Shown: positions 23,241 through 33,478, numbered from the stretch's first letter. The stretch is DNA of 64,000 nucleotides from Lysobacter gummosus (GCF_001442805.1 NZ_CP011131.1:62001-126000), one strand, 5' to 3'. The notes: generated by a model not told the origin, from the letters alone. Numbers and translations are program-made.

Positions 23241-26200
23241 ATGCGGCAAGATGTCCGAATGTCCGCGCGCCCCGATTTCCGTCTCTATCACTCCAATGCG
23301 CTGGACGTGCTGGCCGGAATGCTGGCGCAGGAACTGCGCGCGCCGGCGCCGGGACAGGCGCTGTTGACGCCGGACACCGTGCTGATTCCGCAGGTGGCGA
23401 TGCGCCGCTGGCTGCAAGCGACGCTGGCGCAGGCGCACGGCATCGCCGCCAATCTGGAATTCCTCACCCCCGGCGAATTCGTGCAACGCGCGCTGGAGGC
23501 GAACGAAACCGGCGCCCAGGCCGAGCGCGGCGAAGACCTCGACGCCGCCGCCCTGCACTGGCGCGTCTACGCCACCTTGTCCCAGCCCGCGCAACTGCGC
23601 GAACCCGCGCTCGCGCCGCTGCGCGCCTACCTCGAAGGCGACGATCCGATCAAAGCCTGGTCGCTGTCGGGCGAACTGGCCTCGCTGTTCGAGAAATACC
23701 AGGCCTGGCGTCGCGACTGGCTGCTGGCCTGGGACGCCGGCCACGAGCGCAACGACGCGCAGGCCGCGCTGTGGCGCCGCGTCGCCGCCGGCCGCCGCTA
23801 TCGCGCGCGCCGCATCGACGACTACCTCGCCCGCTTCGGCGCCGATCACGGCGGCCCGGCGACGATCCCGCGCGGCCTGCCGCCGCGGCTGTTCGCCTTC
23901 GCCACCCTCAACATCTCGCCCGACGTGCTGCGGGTGATCGCCACGCAAGCGCTGGCCGGCACCCTGCACTTCTATCTGCCCACGCCCACGCGCAAATACT
24001 GGGGCGATCTGGGCACCCTGGCCGAGCGCCTGCGCCAGGGCGAAGACGCCGCCTTCGGCGAGGACGACAACCCGCTGCTGCAGGCCTGGGGCGCGGCCGG
24101 GCGCGATTTCATGGCGGTGCTGGGCGGCTACGAAGTCGTGCATCCCTCCGGCGAAATCGCCGCCTACGCCGATCCGGAAGAAAGCCGCCACGACGACCCG
24201 GCGCGCGACAGCCTGCTGCAACGCCTGCAACGCGACCTGCTGCACCGGCGCGCGCTGCCGTCGGTGCCGTGGCGCGCGCAGCTCGACCGCGCCGACGCCA
24301 GCGTGCAAGTCCACGCCTGCCACACCCGCCTGCGCGAGGTGCAGGTGCTGCACGATCAACTGCAGGCGCTGCTCGATCGCGATTCGCCCGAAGGCCGCCG
24401 CTTCGATCCGCCGCTGCAGCCGCGCGAGATCGCGGTGCTGGCGCCCGACATCGATCCCTACGCGCCGCATATCGCGGCGGTGTTCGGCGGCTTGGCCGGG
24501 CGGCCGGGGTTCATTCCCTATGCGCTGGCCGACGTCAGCCCGCTCGCCGCCGAGCCGCTGGCGGAAGTGTTCCTGCGCCTGCTCGCGCTGCCGGTGTCGC
24601 GCTTCGGCCTCAGCGAGATTCTCGATCTGCTGGCGACCGCGGCGATCGCCGAGCAGGCCGGACTGGACAGCGCCGGCCTCGACCGCCTGCGCCTGTGGCT
24701 CGGCGACGCCGGCGCGCGCTGGGGCATCGACGCGGCCCATCGCAGCCGCCACGACGCGCCCGGCGACGATGCCTACACCTGGGCGTTCGCGCTCGACCGC
24801 CTGCTGATCGGCCACGCCGCCGGCGGCGAGGAGGCGAGCCACGACATGGTCGCCGGCATCGCCCCGTATGCCGAACTCGAAGGCGCCTCGCTCGACGCGC
24901 TCGACGCGCTGATCCGCCTGCTGCGCGTGCTGGCGCGTTTCGAACGTGGCCTGGCCGCCGACCTCTCCCCCGCGCAATGGTCCGAGCGCCTGCTCGGCCT
25001 GCTGCGCGCGCTGCTGCCCGAACGCCCGCGCGAGGCCGCCGATCAGCGCACGCTGGAACGCCTGCGCAGCCTGATCGAGCGCTTCGCCAGCGACGCCGCG
25101 CACGCCGGTTACGACGGCGCGGTGCCGCCGGAAGTGGTGCGCGCGCATTTCCGCGCCGCGCTGGCCGAGGCCGACACGCGCGCGCCGCTGCTCACCGGCG
25201 GCGTCAGCTTCGGCCGCATGGTGCCGATGCGGCTGATCCCGTTCCGCGCGATCTGCCTGCTCGGCATGAACGACGGCGACTATCCGCGCCGCGATCCGGC
25301 CGGCGGCCTCAACCGCCTCGCCGCCGAACTGGGCACCGCCGCGCGCCGCCACGGCGACCGTTCGCTGCGCGACGACGACCGCTTCTTGTTCCTGCAGTTG
25401 TTCGCCGCCGCCTCGGACACCTTCTATCTGAGCTACCTCGGCGCCGATCCGCGCGACGGCAGCCAGCGCGAGCCGTCCACGCTGGTGTCGGAGCTGCTCG
25501 ACGTGATCGCGCGCTACCACGCCGACCCGGCGCGGGTGCGCGCGCAGTTCACCGTGCGCGAACCGCTGCAACCGTTCGCGCCGGCCGCGTTCGGCGCCGA
25601 TGCCGGCGTAGGCGCCGAGCCGGAGCCGCGGCGTTTCAGCTATCGCGGCGAATGGCGCCCGGCGGTGGACGCCGGCGCGCGCTCGCAGCGGCTCGAACTG
25701 GGTCCGTGGCTCGACGATCCGCTGCCGCCGGACCCGCCGCCGGCCGATGCCGGCGGCCACGACGGCGTCATCGACTATCGCGATCTGCGCAGCTTCCTGC
25801 GCGATCCGCCCAGCGCCTTCCTGCGCCAACGGCTGGGCCTGAAACTGCCGGACGAAATCGACAGCGCGGACGATGTCGAACCGCTGGTGCTGCCCGGCCC
25901 GGGCCTGTTCCGCCAGCAATTGCAACGCGCCGTGTTCGACGATCTGCTGGCCGGCGACGGCGCGATTGATCGCGACCGTTTGCAGGCCGCGCTGCGCGCG
26001 CGCGCGCTGTTGCCGTCGGGTCCGCTCGGCCGGCGTCAGCTCGACGCCTTGCTCGGGCAGGTGCGGCCGTTCGCGGATGCGTTCGCGCGCTGGCGCAGCG
26101 GCGAGGCGCAGGCGTTGGCGTTCGATCTGGATCTGGGCGAAGCGCAGCTGCGCGGCCGGCTCGACGATGTCTATGCCGGCGGCTTGGCGCGATTGCGTTT

Positions 26201-26675
26201 CGACACCTTGCACGGGCCCTCGCAGATCGCCCACGGCCTGGACTGGCTGGTGCTGTCCGCGCTTGGCGACGCGCGCCCGCTGGCGCAGTTCGCGCAGGCC
26301 GCGGACGGCCCCGGGCCGCATCTGCGTCCGGCGTTGTCGCCGCCCGCCGCCCAGGCCGCGCTGCGCGCCTTGCTGCGATTGCGCGACTACGGCCTGCGCA
26401 TGCCGCTGCCGTTCCTGCCGCGCGCCGGTTGGCTATGGTACGAAGCTCAAGCGCAGGACCAGGACGGCCGCGGTCACGCCGGCTGGAACAAGGCCGAAAC
26501 GCAATGGCACGGCAGCGCCCGCAGTTGGGGCGAGGCCAGCCCGGCTGGCGTGCAACTGGCGCTGCGCGGGCGCGATCCGTTCCTGGACCCGGAACTGGGC
26601 GAACAATTCCGCGGCATCGCCCGGCTGGTGTTCGACGCGGTCGTGCACGGACGCGACGAGGACGGCGGCGCATGA
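23241..26675 (+). CDS. recC: Exodeoxyribonuclease V subunit gamma, RecC
   Basis: A 1144-residue protein, close to E. coli RecC (1122). The start at 23241 follows GGAG by five bases; the Met at 23259 (MSARPDFRLYHSNALDVLAG) is nearly as good and matches the family start FRLYHSN. RecC binds the unwound 3' strand and reads Chi; it has inactive helicase-like domains. Visible family stretches include LTPDTVLIPQVAMRRWLQAT, FATLNISP, LAPDIDPYAPHIAAVFG, VSFGRMVPMRLIPFRAICLL and GMNDGDYPRRD. The stop overlaps the recB start (ATGA). Confidence 0.94.
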   Translation: MRQDVRMSARPDFRLYHSNALDVLAGMLAQELRAPAPGQALLTPDTVLIPQVAMRRWLQATLAQAHGIAANLEFLTPGEFVQRALEANETGAQAERGEDLDAAALHWRVYATLSQPAQLREPALAPLRAYLEGDDPIKAWSLSGELASLFEKYQAWRRDWLLAWDAGHERNDAQAALWRRVAAGRRYRARRIDDYLARFGADHGGPATIPRGLPPRLFAFATLNISPDVLRVIATQALAGTLHFYLPTPTRKYWGDLGTLAERLRQGEDAAFGEDDNPLLQAWGAAGRDFMAVLGGYEVVHPSGEIAAYADPEESRHDDPARDSLLQRLQRDLLHRRALPSVPWRAQLDRADASVQVHACHTRLREVQVLHDQLQALLDRDSPEGRRFDPPLQPREIAVLAPDIDPYAPHIAAVFGGLAGRPGFIPYALADVSPLAAEPLAEVFLRLLALPVSRFGLSEILDLLATAAIAEQAGLDSAGLDRLRLWLGDAGARWGIDAAHRSRHDAPGDDAYTWAFALDRLLIGHAAGGEEASHDMVAGIAPYAELEGASLDALDALIRLLRVLARFERGLAADLSPAQWSERLLGLLRALLPERPREAADQRTLERLRSLIERFASDAAHAGYDGAVPPEVVRAHFRAALAEADTRAPLLTGGVSFGRMVPMRLIPFRAICLLGMNDGDYPRRDPAGGLNRLAAELGTAARRHGDRSLRDDDRFLFLQLFAAASDTFYLSYLGADPRDGSQREPSTLVSELLDVIARYHADPARVRAQFTVREPLQPFAPAAFGADAGVGAEPEPRRFSYRGEWRPAVDAGARSQRLELGPWLDDPLPPDPPPADAGGHDGVIDYRDLRSFLRDPPSAFLRQRLGLKLPDEIDSADDVEPLVLPGPGLFRQQLQRAVFDDLLAGDGAIDRDRLQAALRARALLPSGPLGRRQLDALLGQVRPFADAFARWRSGEAQALAFDLDLGEAQLRGRLDDVYAGGLARLRFDTLHGPSQIAHGLDWLVLSALGDARPLAQFAQAADGPGPHLRPALSPPAAQAALRALLRLRDYGLRMPLPFLPRAGWLWYEAQAQDQDGRGHAGWNKAETQWHGSARSWGEASPAGVQLALRGRDPFLDPELGEQFRGIARLVFDAVVHGRDEDGGA

Positions 26676-29600
26676 ACCTCGCACGCGATCCCTTCCTCGA
26701 CCTGCCGCTGGACGGCCTGCGCCTGATCGAGGCCAGCGCCGGCACCGGCAAGACCTACACCTTGGCCACCTTAGTCGCGCGCCTGGTGATCGAACGCGGC
26801 CTGCGGGTCAGCGAAATCCTCGCGGTGACCTTCACCGACGCGGCCACGCAGGAACTGCGCGAGCGCCTGCGCCGTCGTTTGCTGCTGGCCGCGCGCATCG
26901 CCGCCGACGATCCGGCCCTGCCGGCCGATCACGACGACGCCGAACGCGCGATCACACGCGAACTGGTTCGCGCGCAAGCCGAACAAGAAGGCGCGGCCGC
27001 CTTGCGCACGCGCCTGCAGCGCGCCGCGCGTGAGATCGATCTAGCCGCCGTGGTTACCATCCATGGCTTCTGCGCGCGAGTGCTGGCCGAGCACGCGCTG
27101 GAAACCGGACAAGCCTTCGCCGCGCCGGAGATGATCGGCAGCGAGCGCGAACTGCTGGACGAAATCGCCCTGGACCTGTGGCGCGCGTTCGGCAGCGAGG
27201 CGACCGCGGCGGAATTGCTGTCGCTGCAATGGCCGGGCGGGCCGAAGTCGCTGGCCTCCGACCTGGGCGCGTTGCTGCGCGCGCCGCTGCTGTTGCCGCC
27301 AGCGCCGGCCGAAGCGGCCGATCCGCTGCCGAACCTGTTGCACGCCGCCGACGCGCTGCGCGCGAGCTTCGCCCAGCACGGCGACGACGCTTTCGCCGCG
27401 CTCGATGCCGCTATCGCCGGCAAGGTGCTCAACGGCAACAGCTACCGCGCGAATTTGCCGCGAGATCTGTGGTCGGCGTTGAAGCAGTGGAGCGCGAACG
27501 GCGACGCCGCGCAGCCGCTGGATGAGCGCATCGAGAAACTCACGCCGGCCGCGCTGGCCGCCAAGACCAACAAGGGCAAGGACGCGGCGACGCCGGCTTC
27601 GCCCTTGTTCGACGCGGTCGCGGCGTACCTGGACGCTGCGGCGCAGCGCGATCAATGGCTGGCGGGACAGGCGGTGAGCCTGGTGCACCGCATCCGCGAT
27701 GCCGCGCGCGAACGCCTGGCCGAACTCAAGCGCGTGCGCCGGGTGCAGAGCTTCGACGATCTGATCGGCGATGTCGCCGCGGCGCTGGAAGGCCCCGAAG
27801 GCGAGATTCTGGCGCAGCGCTTGCGCGAGCAGTACGCGGTGGCGCTGGTGGACGAATTCCAGGACACCGATCCACGCCAGTGGGCGATCTTCCAGCGCGT
27901 TTTCGCGCAGCGCGCGCTGTTCCTGATCGGCGATCCCAAGCAGGCCATCTACGGCTTCCGCGGCGGCGACGTGCACACCTACCTGACCGCCGCCGCGCTG
28001 GCCGATCAGGCGCCGCCGCTGGATCACAACTTCCGCTCGCGGCCGTCGCTGCTGCGCGCGATCTCGGCCTTGTACGCGCAGGCCGGCGAGACCGCGTTCG
28101 TCGATACCCGCATCGCCTTCCGCGAAGTCCAGGCCGGCGGCGCGGTCGCCGACGCCGACCTGCAACGCGACGGCGCGACCGCGCCGGCCCTGACCGTGCG
28201 CGCGCTGCCGGCGCCCGAGGACGGCCGCAAGAAACCCGAATGGAGCGCGCCGGAATCGCGCGATCTGGCCGCGCGCGCCTGCGTCGCCGCGATCCACGGC
28301 TGGCTGCGCGATGCGCGCGAAGGCCGCGCGACCATCGGCGCGCGCGCGCTGCTGCCGGCCGACATCGCCGTGCTGGTGCGCAGCCACGACGAAGCCGCGC
28401 GCATCCAGCAGGCTCTGATCGCCGCCGGCATTCCGGCGGTGGCCGCCGGCCGGCGCAGCCTGTTCGCGACCGCGCAGGCGATGGAAGTGCTGACTCTGTT
28501 CGACGCGCTGCTGCATCCGGGCGACGGCGGCCGTCTGCGCGCGGCGCTGGCGACCGTGCTGATCGGCCTGGACGGCGCGGCGATCGCGCAACTGGCGCGC
28601 GAGGACGACCTGCAGCGCGACTGGCAACTGCGCGCGCTGGCCTGGCGCGAACGCTGGCAGCGCCACGGCCCGCTCGCGCTCATCGCCGACCTGTGCGCCG
28701 AACACGCGCCGCGTCTGCTCGGCTTGAACGACGGCGAGCGGCGCCTGACCAACACGCTGCAACTGGGCGAAACCCTGCAGGAAGCCGATACCCGTTCGCT
28801 GGGCCTGCACGGCTTGCGCGACTGGCTGCGACTGCGCATCGCCGAGGCCGACGACAGCGACGAGAAACAGCAACTGCGATTGGAATCCGATGCGCACCGC
28901 GTGCAGATCCTGACCCTGCACAAGAGCAAGGGCCTGGAGTTCGGCCTGGTGTTCATGCCCTTCGTCGCGATCGGCCGCGAGCCGCGCGGCGGGCGCTGGT
29001 GCGAATACCCCGATCCGCAGCGCGGCCGGATCATGCAGTTGCAGACGCAGGTGTCCGATCCGCGCACGCCCGATTGGGACAGCGCGCGCGAACGCGCCGC
29101 CGCCGAGGCGCGCGCCGAAGACGCGCGCCTGCTCTACGTCGGCCTGACCCGCGCCCGGCATGCGCTGTGGATCGCGACCGGGCCTCTGTATCTGGCCCCG
29201 GCCTCGCCGTTGCGGCCGATGCTGGCCGACCTGGACGCGCTCGCGAGCGGACACGAGGGCGAGATCGTCATCGACGCCGCGCTGCCCGAACCCGCGCCGA
29301 CGCCGTTGCCGCCGCTGGCCAGCGGCGCGGTGCCGCCGGCGCGCGAAGCGCGGCGTTCGGTGCCGCGCGACTGGTGGGTCTACAGCTTCACCCAATTGAC
29401 CAACGAAGACGGCGGCGTCGCCCAGGCCGCGCAGGACGAGCGCGGCGCCGAAGACGAACCGCAGACCGCGGCGGTGGCGTTGACGCCGGGCGATGCGCGC
29501 TACTCCGGCAGCCGCTTCGGCAATGTCGTGCACAACGCCCTGGAGCGCGTGGATTTCGCCGCCTGGCGCGAGTGGACGCCGGAGCGGCCGGCGCCCGACG

Positions 29601-30235
29601 GCGCGCCGGATATCCTGGCCGCGGCGATGCGCGGCGAAGGCTATGTCGAAGCCGACATCGACGACGGCCTGCCGCTGCTGACGTCGCTGGTCGGCCTGAC
29701 CCTGACCGCGCGCATGCCCGAAGGCGCGCGATTGTGCGAAATCGCCGAGCACCAGCGCCGCAGCGAAATGGAATTCCACTTCGCCCTGGAATCGGCGCCG
29801 GTCGATGCGCTGCTGGCGACCTTGCACGCGCACGGCTGGCTGCGCGATCGCCGCGCCTTCGGTCTGCGCCGCCGCCTGGAAGGGTTGATGACCGGCAAGA
29901 TCGACCTGGTCTACGCCTTCGAAGGCCGCTATTACGTGCTCGACTACAAGACCAACCGACTGCCCGACTACGAGCCGGCGCAGATCGAGCGGGCCATGAA
30001 CGAGAGCGAATACACCTTGCAGTCGCTGATCTACACCATCGCTCTGCATCGCTGGCTGCGCTTCAGACTCGGCGAGGCCTACGACTACGCGCGCGATTTC
30101 GGCGGCGTGCGCTATCTGTTCTGCCGCGGCCTGGATCCGGGCGACCCGGCCGCGGGCGTGCACGCGGACAAACCCGCGCGCGAACTCGTCGACGCCATCG
30201 ATGCCTTGTTCGCCGGCGGCAGGGTCGCGCCATGA
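26672..30235 (+). CDS. recB: Exodeoxyribonuclease V subunit beta, RecB
   Basis: A 1187-residue UvrD-like helicase/nuclease. Walker A lies in EASAGTGKTYT (residues 20-30), motif Ia AVTFTDAATQELRERL, motif II VDEFQDTDPRQW, motif III LIGDPKQAIYGFRGGDV and motif V/VI ILTLHKSKGLEF with LYVGLTRARHALW. The C-terminal nuclease domain shows GKIDLVYAFEGRYYVLDYKT with the catalytic Asp and Lys. Both helicase and nuclease should be active. ATGA overlap with recC and recD gives fixed stoichiometry for the RecBCD complex, which processes double-strand ends. Confidence 0.96.
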   Translation: MNLARDPFLDLPLDGLRLIEASAGTGKTYTLATLVARLVIERGLRVSEILAVTFTDAATQELRERLRRRLLLAARIAADDPALPADHDDAERAITRELVRAQAEQEGAAALRTRLQRAAREIDLAAVVTIHGFCARVLAEHALETGQAFAAPEMIGSERELLDEIALDLWRAFGSEATAAELLSLQWPGGPKSLASDLGALLRAPLLLPPAPAEAADPLPNLLHAADALRASFAQHGDDAFAALDAAIAGKVLNGNSYRANLPRDLWSALKQWSANGDAAQPLDERIEKLTPAALAAKTNKGKDAATPASPLFDAVAAYLDAAAQRDQWLAGQAVSLVHRIRDAARERLAELKRVRRVQSFDDLIGDVAAALEGPEGEILAQRLREQYAVALVDEFQDTDPRQWAIFQRVFAQRALFLIGDPKQAIYGFRGGDVHTYLTAAALADQAPPLDHNFRSRPSLLRAISALYAQAGETAFVDTRIAFREVQAGGAVADADLQRDGATAPALTVRALPAPEDGRKKPEWSAPESRDLAARACVAAIHGWLRDAREGRATIGARALLPADIAVLVRSHDEAARIQQALIAAGIPAVAAGRRSLFATAQAMEVLTLFDALLHPGDGGRLRAALATVLIGLDGAAIAQLAREDDLQRDWQLRALAWRERWQRHGPLALIADLCAEHAPRLLGLNDGERRLTNTLQLGETLQEADTRSLGLHGLRDWLRLRIAEADDSDEKQQLRLESDAHRVQILTLHKSKGLEFGLVFMPFVAIGREPRGGRWCEYPDPQRGRIMQLQTQVSDPRTPDWDSARERAAAEARAEDARLLYVGLTRARHALWIATGPLYLAPASPLRPMLADLDALASGHEGEIVIDAALPEPAPTPLPPLASGAVPPAREARRSVPRDWWVYSFTQLTNEDGGVAQAAQDERGAEDEPQTAAVALTPGDARYSGSRFGNVVHNALERVDFAAWREWTPERPAPDGAPDILAAAMRGEGYVEADIDDGLPLLTSLVGLTLTARMPEGARLCEIAEHQRRSEMEFHFALESAPVDALLATLHAHGWLRDRRAFGLRRRLEGLMTGKIDLVYAFEGRYYVLDYKTNRLPDYEPAQIERAMNESEYTLQSLIYTIALHRWLRFRLGEAYDYARDFGGVRYLFCRGLDPGDPAAGVHADKPARELVDAIDALFAGGRVAP

Positions 30236-32067
30236 GCCTGCTCGACAGCCTCTACCGCGAAGGCGCGCTGCGCACGGTCGATCACGCCCTGGCGCAGTCC
30301 TTGCGCCGGCTCGATCGCGACACGCCCGATCGCGTGCTCGCCGCGGCGGCGCTGGCTTCGCAGGCGATCGCGCGCGGCCACGCCGCGTTCGATCCGCGCC
30401 GCCCGCAGTTGCTGACCGAAGCGGCGATCGAATGGCCCGATGGCGATCAATGGCTGGCGGCGCTGGCCGATTCGCGCTGGATCGCGACGCCGCAGGCCGA
30501 CCGTCCGGCCGATCCGGCGGCGCCGTTGGTGCTCGAACGCGGGCTGCTGTATCTGCGTCGTTATCGCGAATACGAACGCCGCCTGGCGCAAGGCCTGCGC
30601 CGCATCGCCGCGTTCGCGCCGGCGCCGGCCGATCTGCCTGCGCTGGCGCCGCTGTTCGCGGCCTTGTTTCCCGATGCGCGCGACGACGACCGCCAGGCGC
30701 GCGCGGCGGCGTTGGCGCTGCTGCAGTCGCTGCTGCTCGCCACCGGCGGCCCCGGCACCGGCAAGACCACCACCATCGCGCGATTGCTGGTGCTGTTGAT
30801 CGCGCAAGCGCGCCTGGACGGCGTGCCGCCGCCGCGCATCGCCCTGGCCGCGCCGACCGGCCGCGCCGCCGAGCGCATGGCCGAAAGCCTGCGCGCGGCG
30901 GCCGAACGCCTGTGCACGCTCGACGCGGTCGAGGCCTCGCTGTGCGATGCCTTGCCGCGACAGGCCAGCACCCTGCACCGCTTGCTCGGCAGCGTGCCGG
31001 ACAGCCCGCGGTTCCGTCACGACGCGCGCAATCCGCTGGCCTTCGATGTGATCGTGGTCGATGAGGCCTCGATGGTCGATCTGCCGCTGATGTGCAAGCT
31101 GGTCGAGGCCGTGCCCGATGGCGTGCGGCTGATTCTGCTCGGCGATCGCGATCAGCTGCCGTCGGTGGAAGCCGGCGATGTGCTCGCGGCGATCGTCGAT
31201 GCGGCCGGCGACGACGACGGCTTGCCGGCGGAGTGGGCCGTGCAACTGCGGCCCTTGCTCGGCGAGGACACGCCGGTCCAGCACGCGGCGCAGCCGCTGA
31301 GCGCGTATCGCGTGCATCTGCGTCGCGGCTATCGTCAGGCCGAGAGCCTGGACCTGGCGCCGCTGGCCGAGGCCACGCGTGCCGGCGACGCCGACACCGC
31401 GCTCGAACTGCTGCGCGGCGGCGTTTTGGCCGGCGTGCATTTCCACGAAGACCTGCACGATCCGCTGGCCGGCGGCGGGCGCGAGCGCCTGTTGTCGGCG
31501 TGGCGCGAAATCGGCGCGACCGACGATCCGGCGCAGGCGCTGGCCCTGGCGGCGAAGCTGCGTCTGCTGACAGCGATGCGCGACGGCGGCCAGGGCGCCG
31601 CGCCCTTGAACGCGCGGATCGAGGAAGCATTGGCCGGCAGCCATCGCCCGGCGTATTTCCACGGCCGTCTGTTGCTGGTGACCGAGAACAGCTATCGCCA
31701 CGGCCTGTTCAACGGCGACATCGGCGTGTGTTTGCGGCCGCGCGGCGACGAACATGCGGGCGCGGCGACGGTGGCGTGGTTCGCCGGTGGCAGCGACGGC
31801 GTGCGCGGCTTCCATCCCTCGGCCTTGCCCGCGCACGGCGGCGCGTTCGCGATGACCGTGCACAAGGCGCAGGGCTCGGAATTCGACAGCGTGTGGCTGC
31901 AACTGCCGCGTCAGGACGCACGGCACTTGTCGCGCGAACTGATCTACACCGGCCTGACCCGGGCGCGGCGTGAGTTGCATATCGCCGCCAGCGAAGCGGT
32001 GCTGCGGCTGGCGTTGTCGCGGCACGCGGCGCGCGTGTCGGGGTTGTCGTGGCGGTTGGGGGCGTAG
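30232..32067 (+). CDS. recD: Exodeoxyribonuclease V subunit alpha, RecD
   Basis: A 611-residue superfamily 1B helicase that moves 5' to 3' in RecBCD. Walker A is ATGGPGTGKTTT (residues 170-181); Walker B is VIVVDEASMVDLPLM; later LLGDRDQLPSVEAGDVL, then AMTVHKAQGSEFDSVWLQLP and LIYTGLTRARRELHI. Length matches the family (608 in E. coli). Last gene of recC-B-D; a repeat pair follows 30 bases after the stop. Confidence 0.96.
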   Translation: MSLLDSLYREGALRTVDHALAQSLRRLDRDTPDRVLAAAALASQAIARGHAAFDPRRPQLLTEAAIEWPDGDQWLAALADSRWIATPQADRPADPAAPLVLERGLLYLRRYREYERRLAQGLRRIAAFAPAPADLPALAPLFAALFPDARDDDRQARAAALALLQSLLLATGGPGTGKTTTIARLLVLLIAQARLDGVPPPRIALAAPTGRAAERMAESLRAAAERLCTLDAVEASLCDALPRQASTLHRLLGSVPDSPRFRHDARNPLAFDVIVVDEASMVDLPLMCKLVEAVPDGVRLILLGDRDQLPSVEAGDVLAAIVDAAGDDDGLPAEWAVQLRPLLGEDTPVQHAAQPLSAYRVHLRRGYRQAESLDLAPLAEATRAGDADTALELLRGGVLAGVHFHEDLHDPLAGGGRERLLSAWREIGATDDPAQALALAAKLRLLTAMRDGGQGAAPLNARIEEALAGSHRPAYFHGRLLLVTENSYRHGLFNGDIGVCLRPRGDEHAGAATVAWFAGGSDGVRGFHPSALPAHGGAFAMTVHKAQGSEFDSVWLQLPRQDARHLSRELIYTGLTRARRELHIAASEAVLRLALSRHAARVSGLSWRLGA

Positions 32068-32099
32068 TCTTTCATCAACAACGAAGCGACGACCTGTTG

Positions 32100-32234
32100 C
32101 CCCCTTTGGAAAAGGGGGCGGGCGCCCGGCGTTGATCGGGGTCGAGGATGGCTTCAGCGCGGGGGATTTGCTTTTGCTGGGACAAGCAAGAGCAAAAGAG
32201 AAACCCCCCTGGCCCCCCTTTTTCAAAGGGGGGA
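32100..32234. repeat. Mirrored repeat pair downstream of recD (long and short forms)
   Basis: A long reverse copy (32100-32170) starts with CCCCCTTTGGAAAAGGGGGC, continues GGGCGCCCGGCG and ends GCGCGGGGGATTTGC; a short forward copy (about 32200-32234) ends CCCCCTTTTTCAAAGGGGG. Here the hairpin ends face outwards, opposite to the pair before recC. Lies between convergent recD and the LysR gene. Confidence 0.85.
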
Positions 32235-32314
32235 TCGGTAGGAGGGATTCGCTGAGGCGGGGAGGGCGTTGGGAGTCGGTGCGATCGATGGGGAGGTTTC
32301 GATAACCTCGCCGC

Positions 32315-33478
32315 CTACACCAACGCCGCATCCTCATCACTAGGCGTATCGTCCCGGCGCGCGGCCCCATCCTCGGCGCGCTTGGCGGCGCGTGCGGGCG
32401 TCTTGCCGGGGCGCTTGGCGTCCACCGCTTCGGCGATGGCTTCGATCGCTTCCACCACCGGCACCGCGATCGTGCGCGGTTCGCCGGCTTCCTTCGCCAG
32501 GCTGTGGGCGAGGGTGGCTTCGGCTTCTTCCGAGGCCTTGCGGAAACGCTTGGCGTCCGGGCACAGCACCTGCATGTAGTCGGCGTCGAAGTTCAGGCGC
32601 TCGACCAGGAAGTCCACGAACGCGCGCACCTTCGGCGATTGCACCTGCCCGCGCGGGAACACCGCGTTGAACTCGTACTCAGGGCCGGTCCAGCCGGCCA
32701 GCACGCGTTGCACGTAGCCTTGTTCGGCGAAGGCCTTGACGGTGACGTCGGCGGCCAGCATCAGCGCTTCGCCGCACAGCAGCGCGCCGCGCAGCGGGCC
32801 GGGGTCGTTGGCGACCATGACCGGGTCGATGACGTAATCGACGTTGCGCTCGCCGTCGCTGAGCGTCCAGATGTATTCGTTGTTGCGCCGCGACTTGGGC
32901 ATCGCCAGGGTGCGGTGATGGCGCAGGTCGTCGGGATGCAGCGGTTCGCCGTGGCGGGCGAGGTAGTTCGGGCTGGCGTAGATCTGGGTGCGGAAGATCG
33001 CCAGCCGGCGCTTGATCAGGTTCGAGTCGGGCAGGTCGCCGACGCGCAGGGCGACGTCGATGCCCTTGTCGATCATGTCCACGGTTTCGTTGCTGAGGTT
33101 CATCTCCACCCGCACTTCCGGATGGCGCGCGTGGAACTCGCCCAGCAGCGGCGCGATCCAGGTGATGCCGACCGAATACGGCGCGGTGATGCGCAACCAG
33201 CCGCGCGGGCCGCCCTGCAGCTGGCCGACCGCGCTTTCGGCTTCGGCCAGTTCTCGGGCGATGCGCTGGCAGTGCTCGAAGTAGATGTTGCCCGCTTCGG
33301 TCAGGCCGAGCTTGCGCGTCGTGCGATGCAGCAGCTGCGCGCCCAGGCGCGTTTCCAGTTCCTGCACCTTGCGGCTGACCGTGGTCTTGGGCAGGCGCAG
33401 AACGCGCGCGGCCGCGATGAAGCTGCCGCTTTCGACCACCTTCACGAAGATCAGGGTGTCGTTGAGATCGTGAGCCAT
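32315..33478 (-). CDS. LysR family transcriptional regulator with long C-terminal extension
   Basis: A 387-residue protein. The winged helix is at residues 5-64 (DTLIFVKVVESGSFIAAARV, then LPKTTVSRKVQELETRLGAQ and LLHRTTRKLGLTEAG), and the substrate domain covers about 90-295 (RGWLRITAPYSVGITWIAPL). About 85 further residues (SLAKEAGEPRTIAVPVVEAI to an acid/Arg-rich end) exceed the usual 300-residue length. An upstream in-frame start would add arginine-rich sequence and is rejected. It is divergent, 513 bases, from the RND efflux operon, the arrangement of MexT/mexEF-oprN and SmeRv/smeU1VWX, so it probably controls that operon. Confidence 0.9.
   Translation of the reverse strand: MAHDLNDTLIFVKVVESGSFIAAARVLRLPKTTVSRKVQELETRLGAQLLHRTTRKLGLTEAGNIYFEHCQRIARELAEAESAVGQLQGGPRGWLRITAPYSVGITWIAPLLGEFHARHPEVRVEMNLSNETVDMIDKGIDVALRVGDLPDSNLIKRRLAIFRTQIYASPNYLARHGEPLHPDDLRHHRTLAMPKSRRNNEYIWTLSDGERNVDYVIDPVMVANDPGPLRGALLCGEALMLAADVTVKAFAEQGYVQRVLAGWTGPEYEFNAVFPRGQVQSPKVRAFVDFLVERLNFDADYMQVLCPDAKRFRKASEEAEATLAHSLAKEAGEPRTIAVPVVEAIEAIAEAVDAKRPGKTPARAAKRAEDGAARRDDTPSDEDAALV

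Noticed and set aside
23142..26321. A 1059-codon open frame antisense to recC
   Set aside because: No motifs, composition of a shadow frame, fully covered by RecC on the other strand.
27041..31630. A 1529-codon open frame antisense to recB and recD
   Set aside because: Arginine/alanine-rich shadow of high-GC coding sequence; the opposite strand has complete RecB and RecD motifs.
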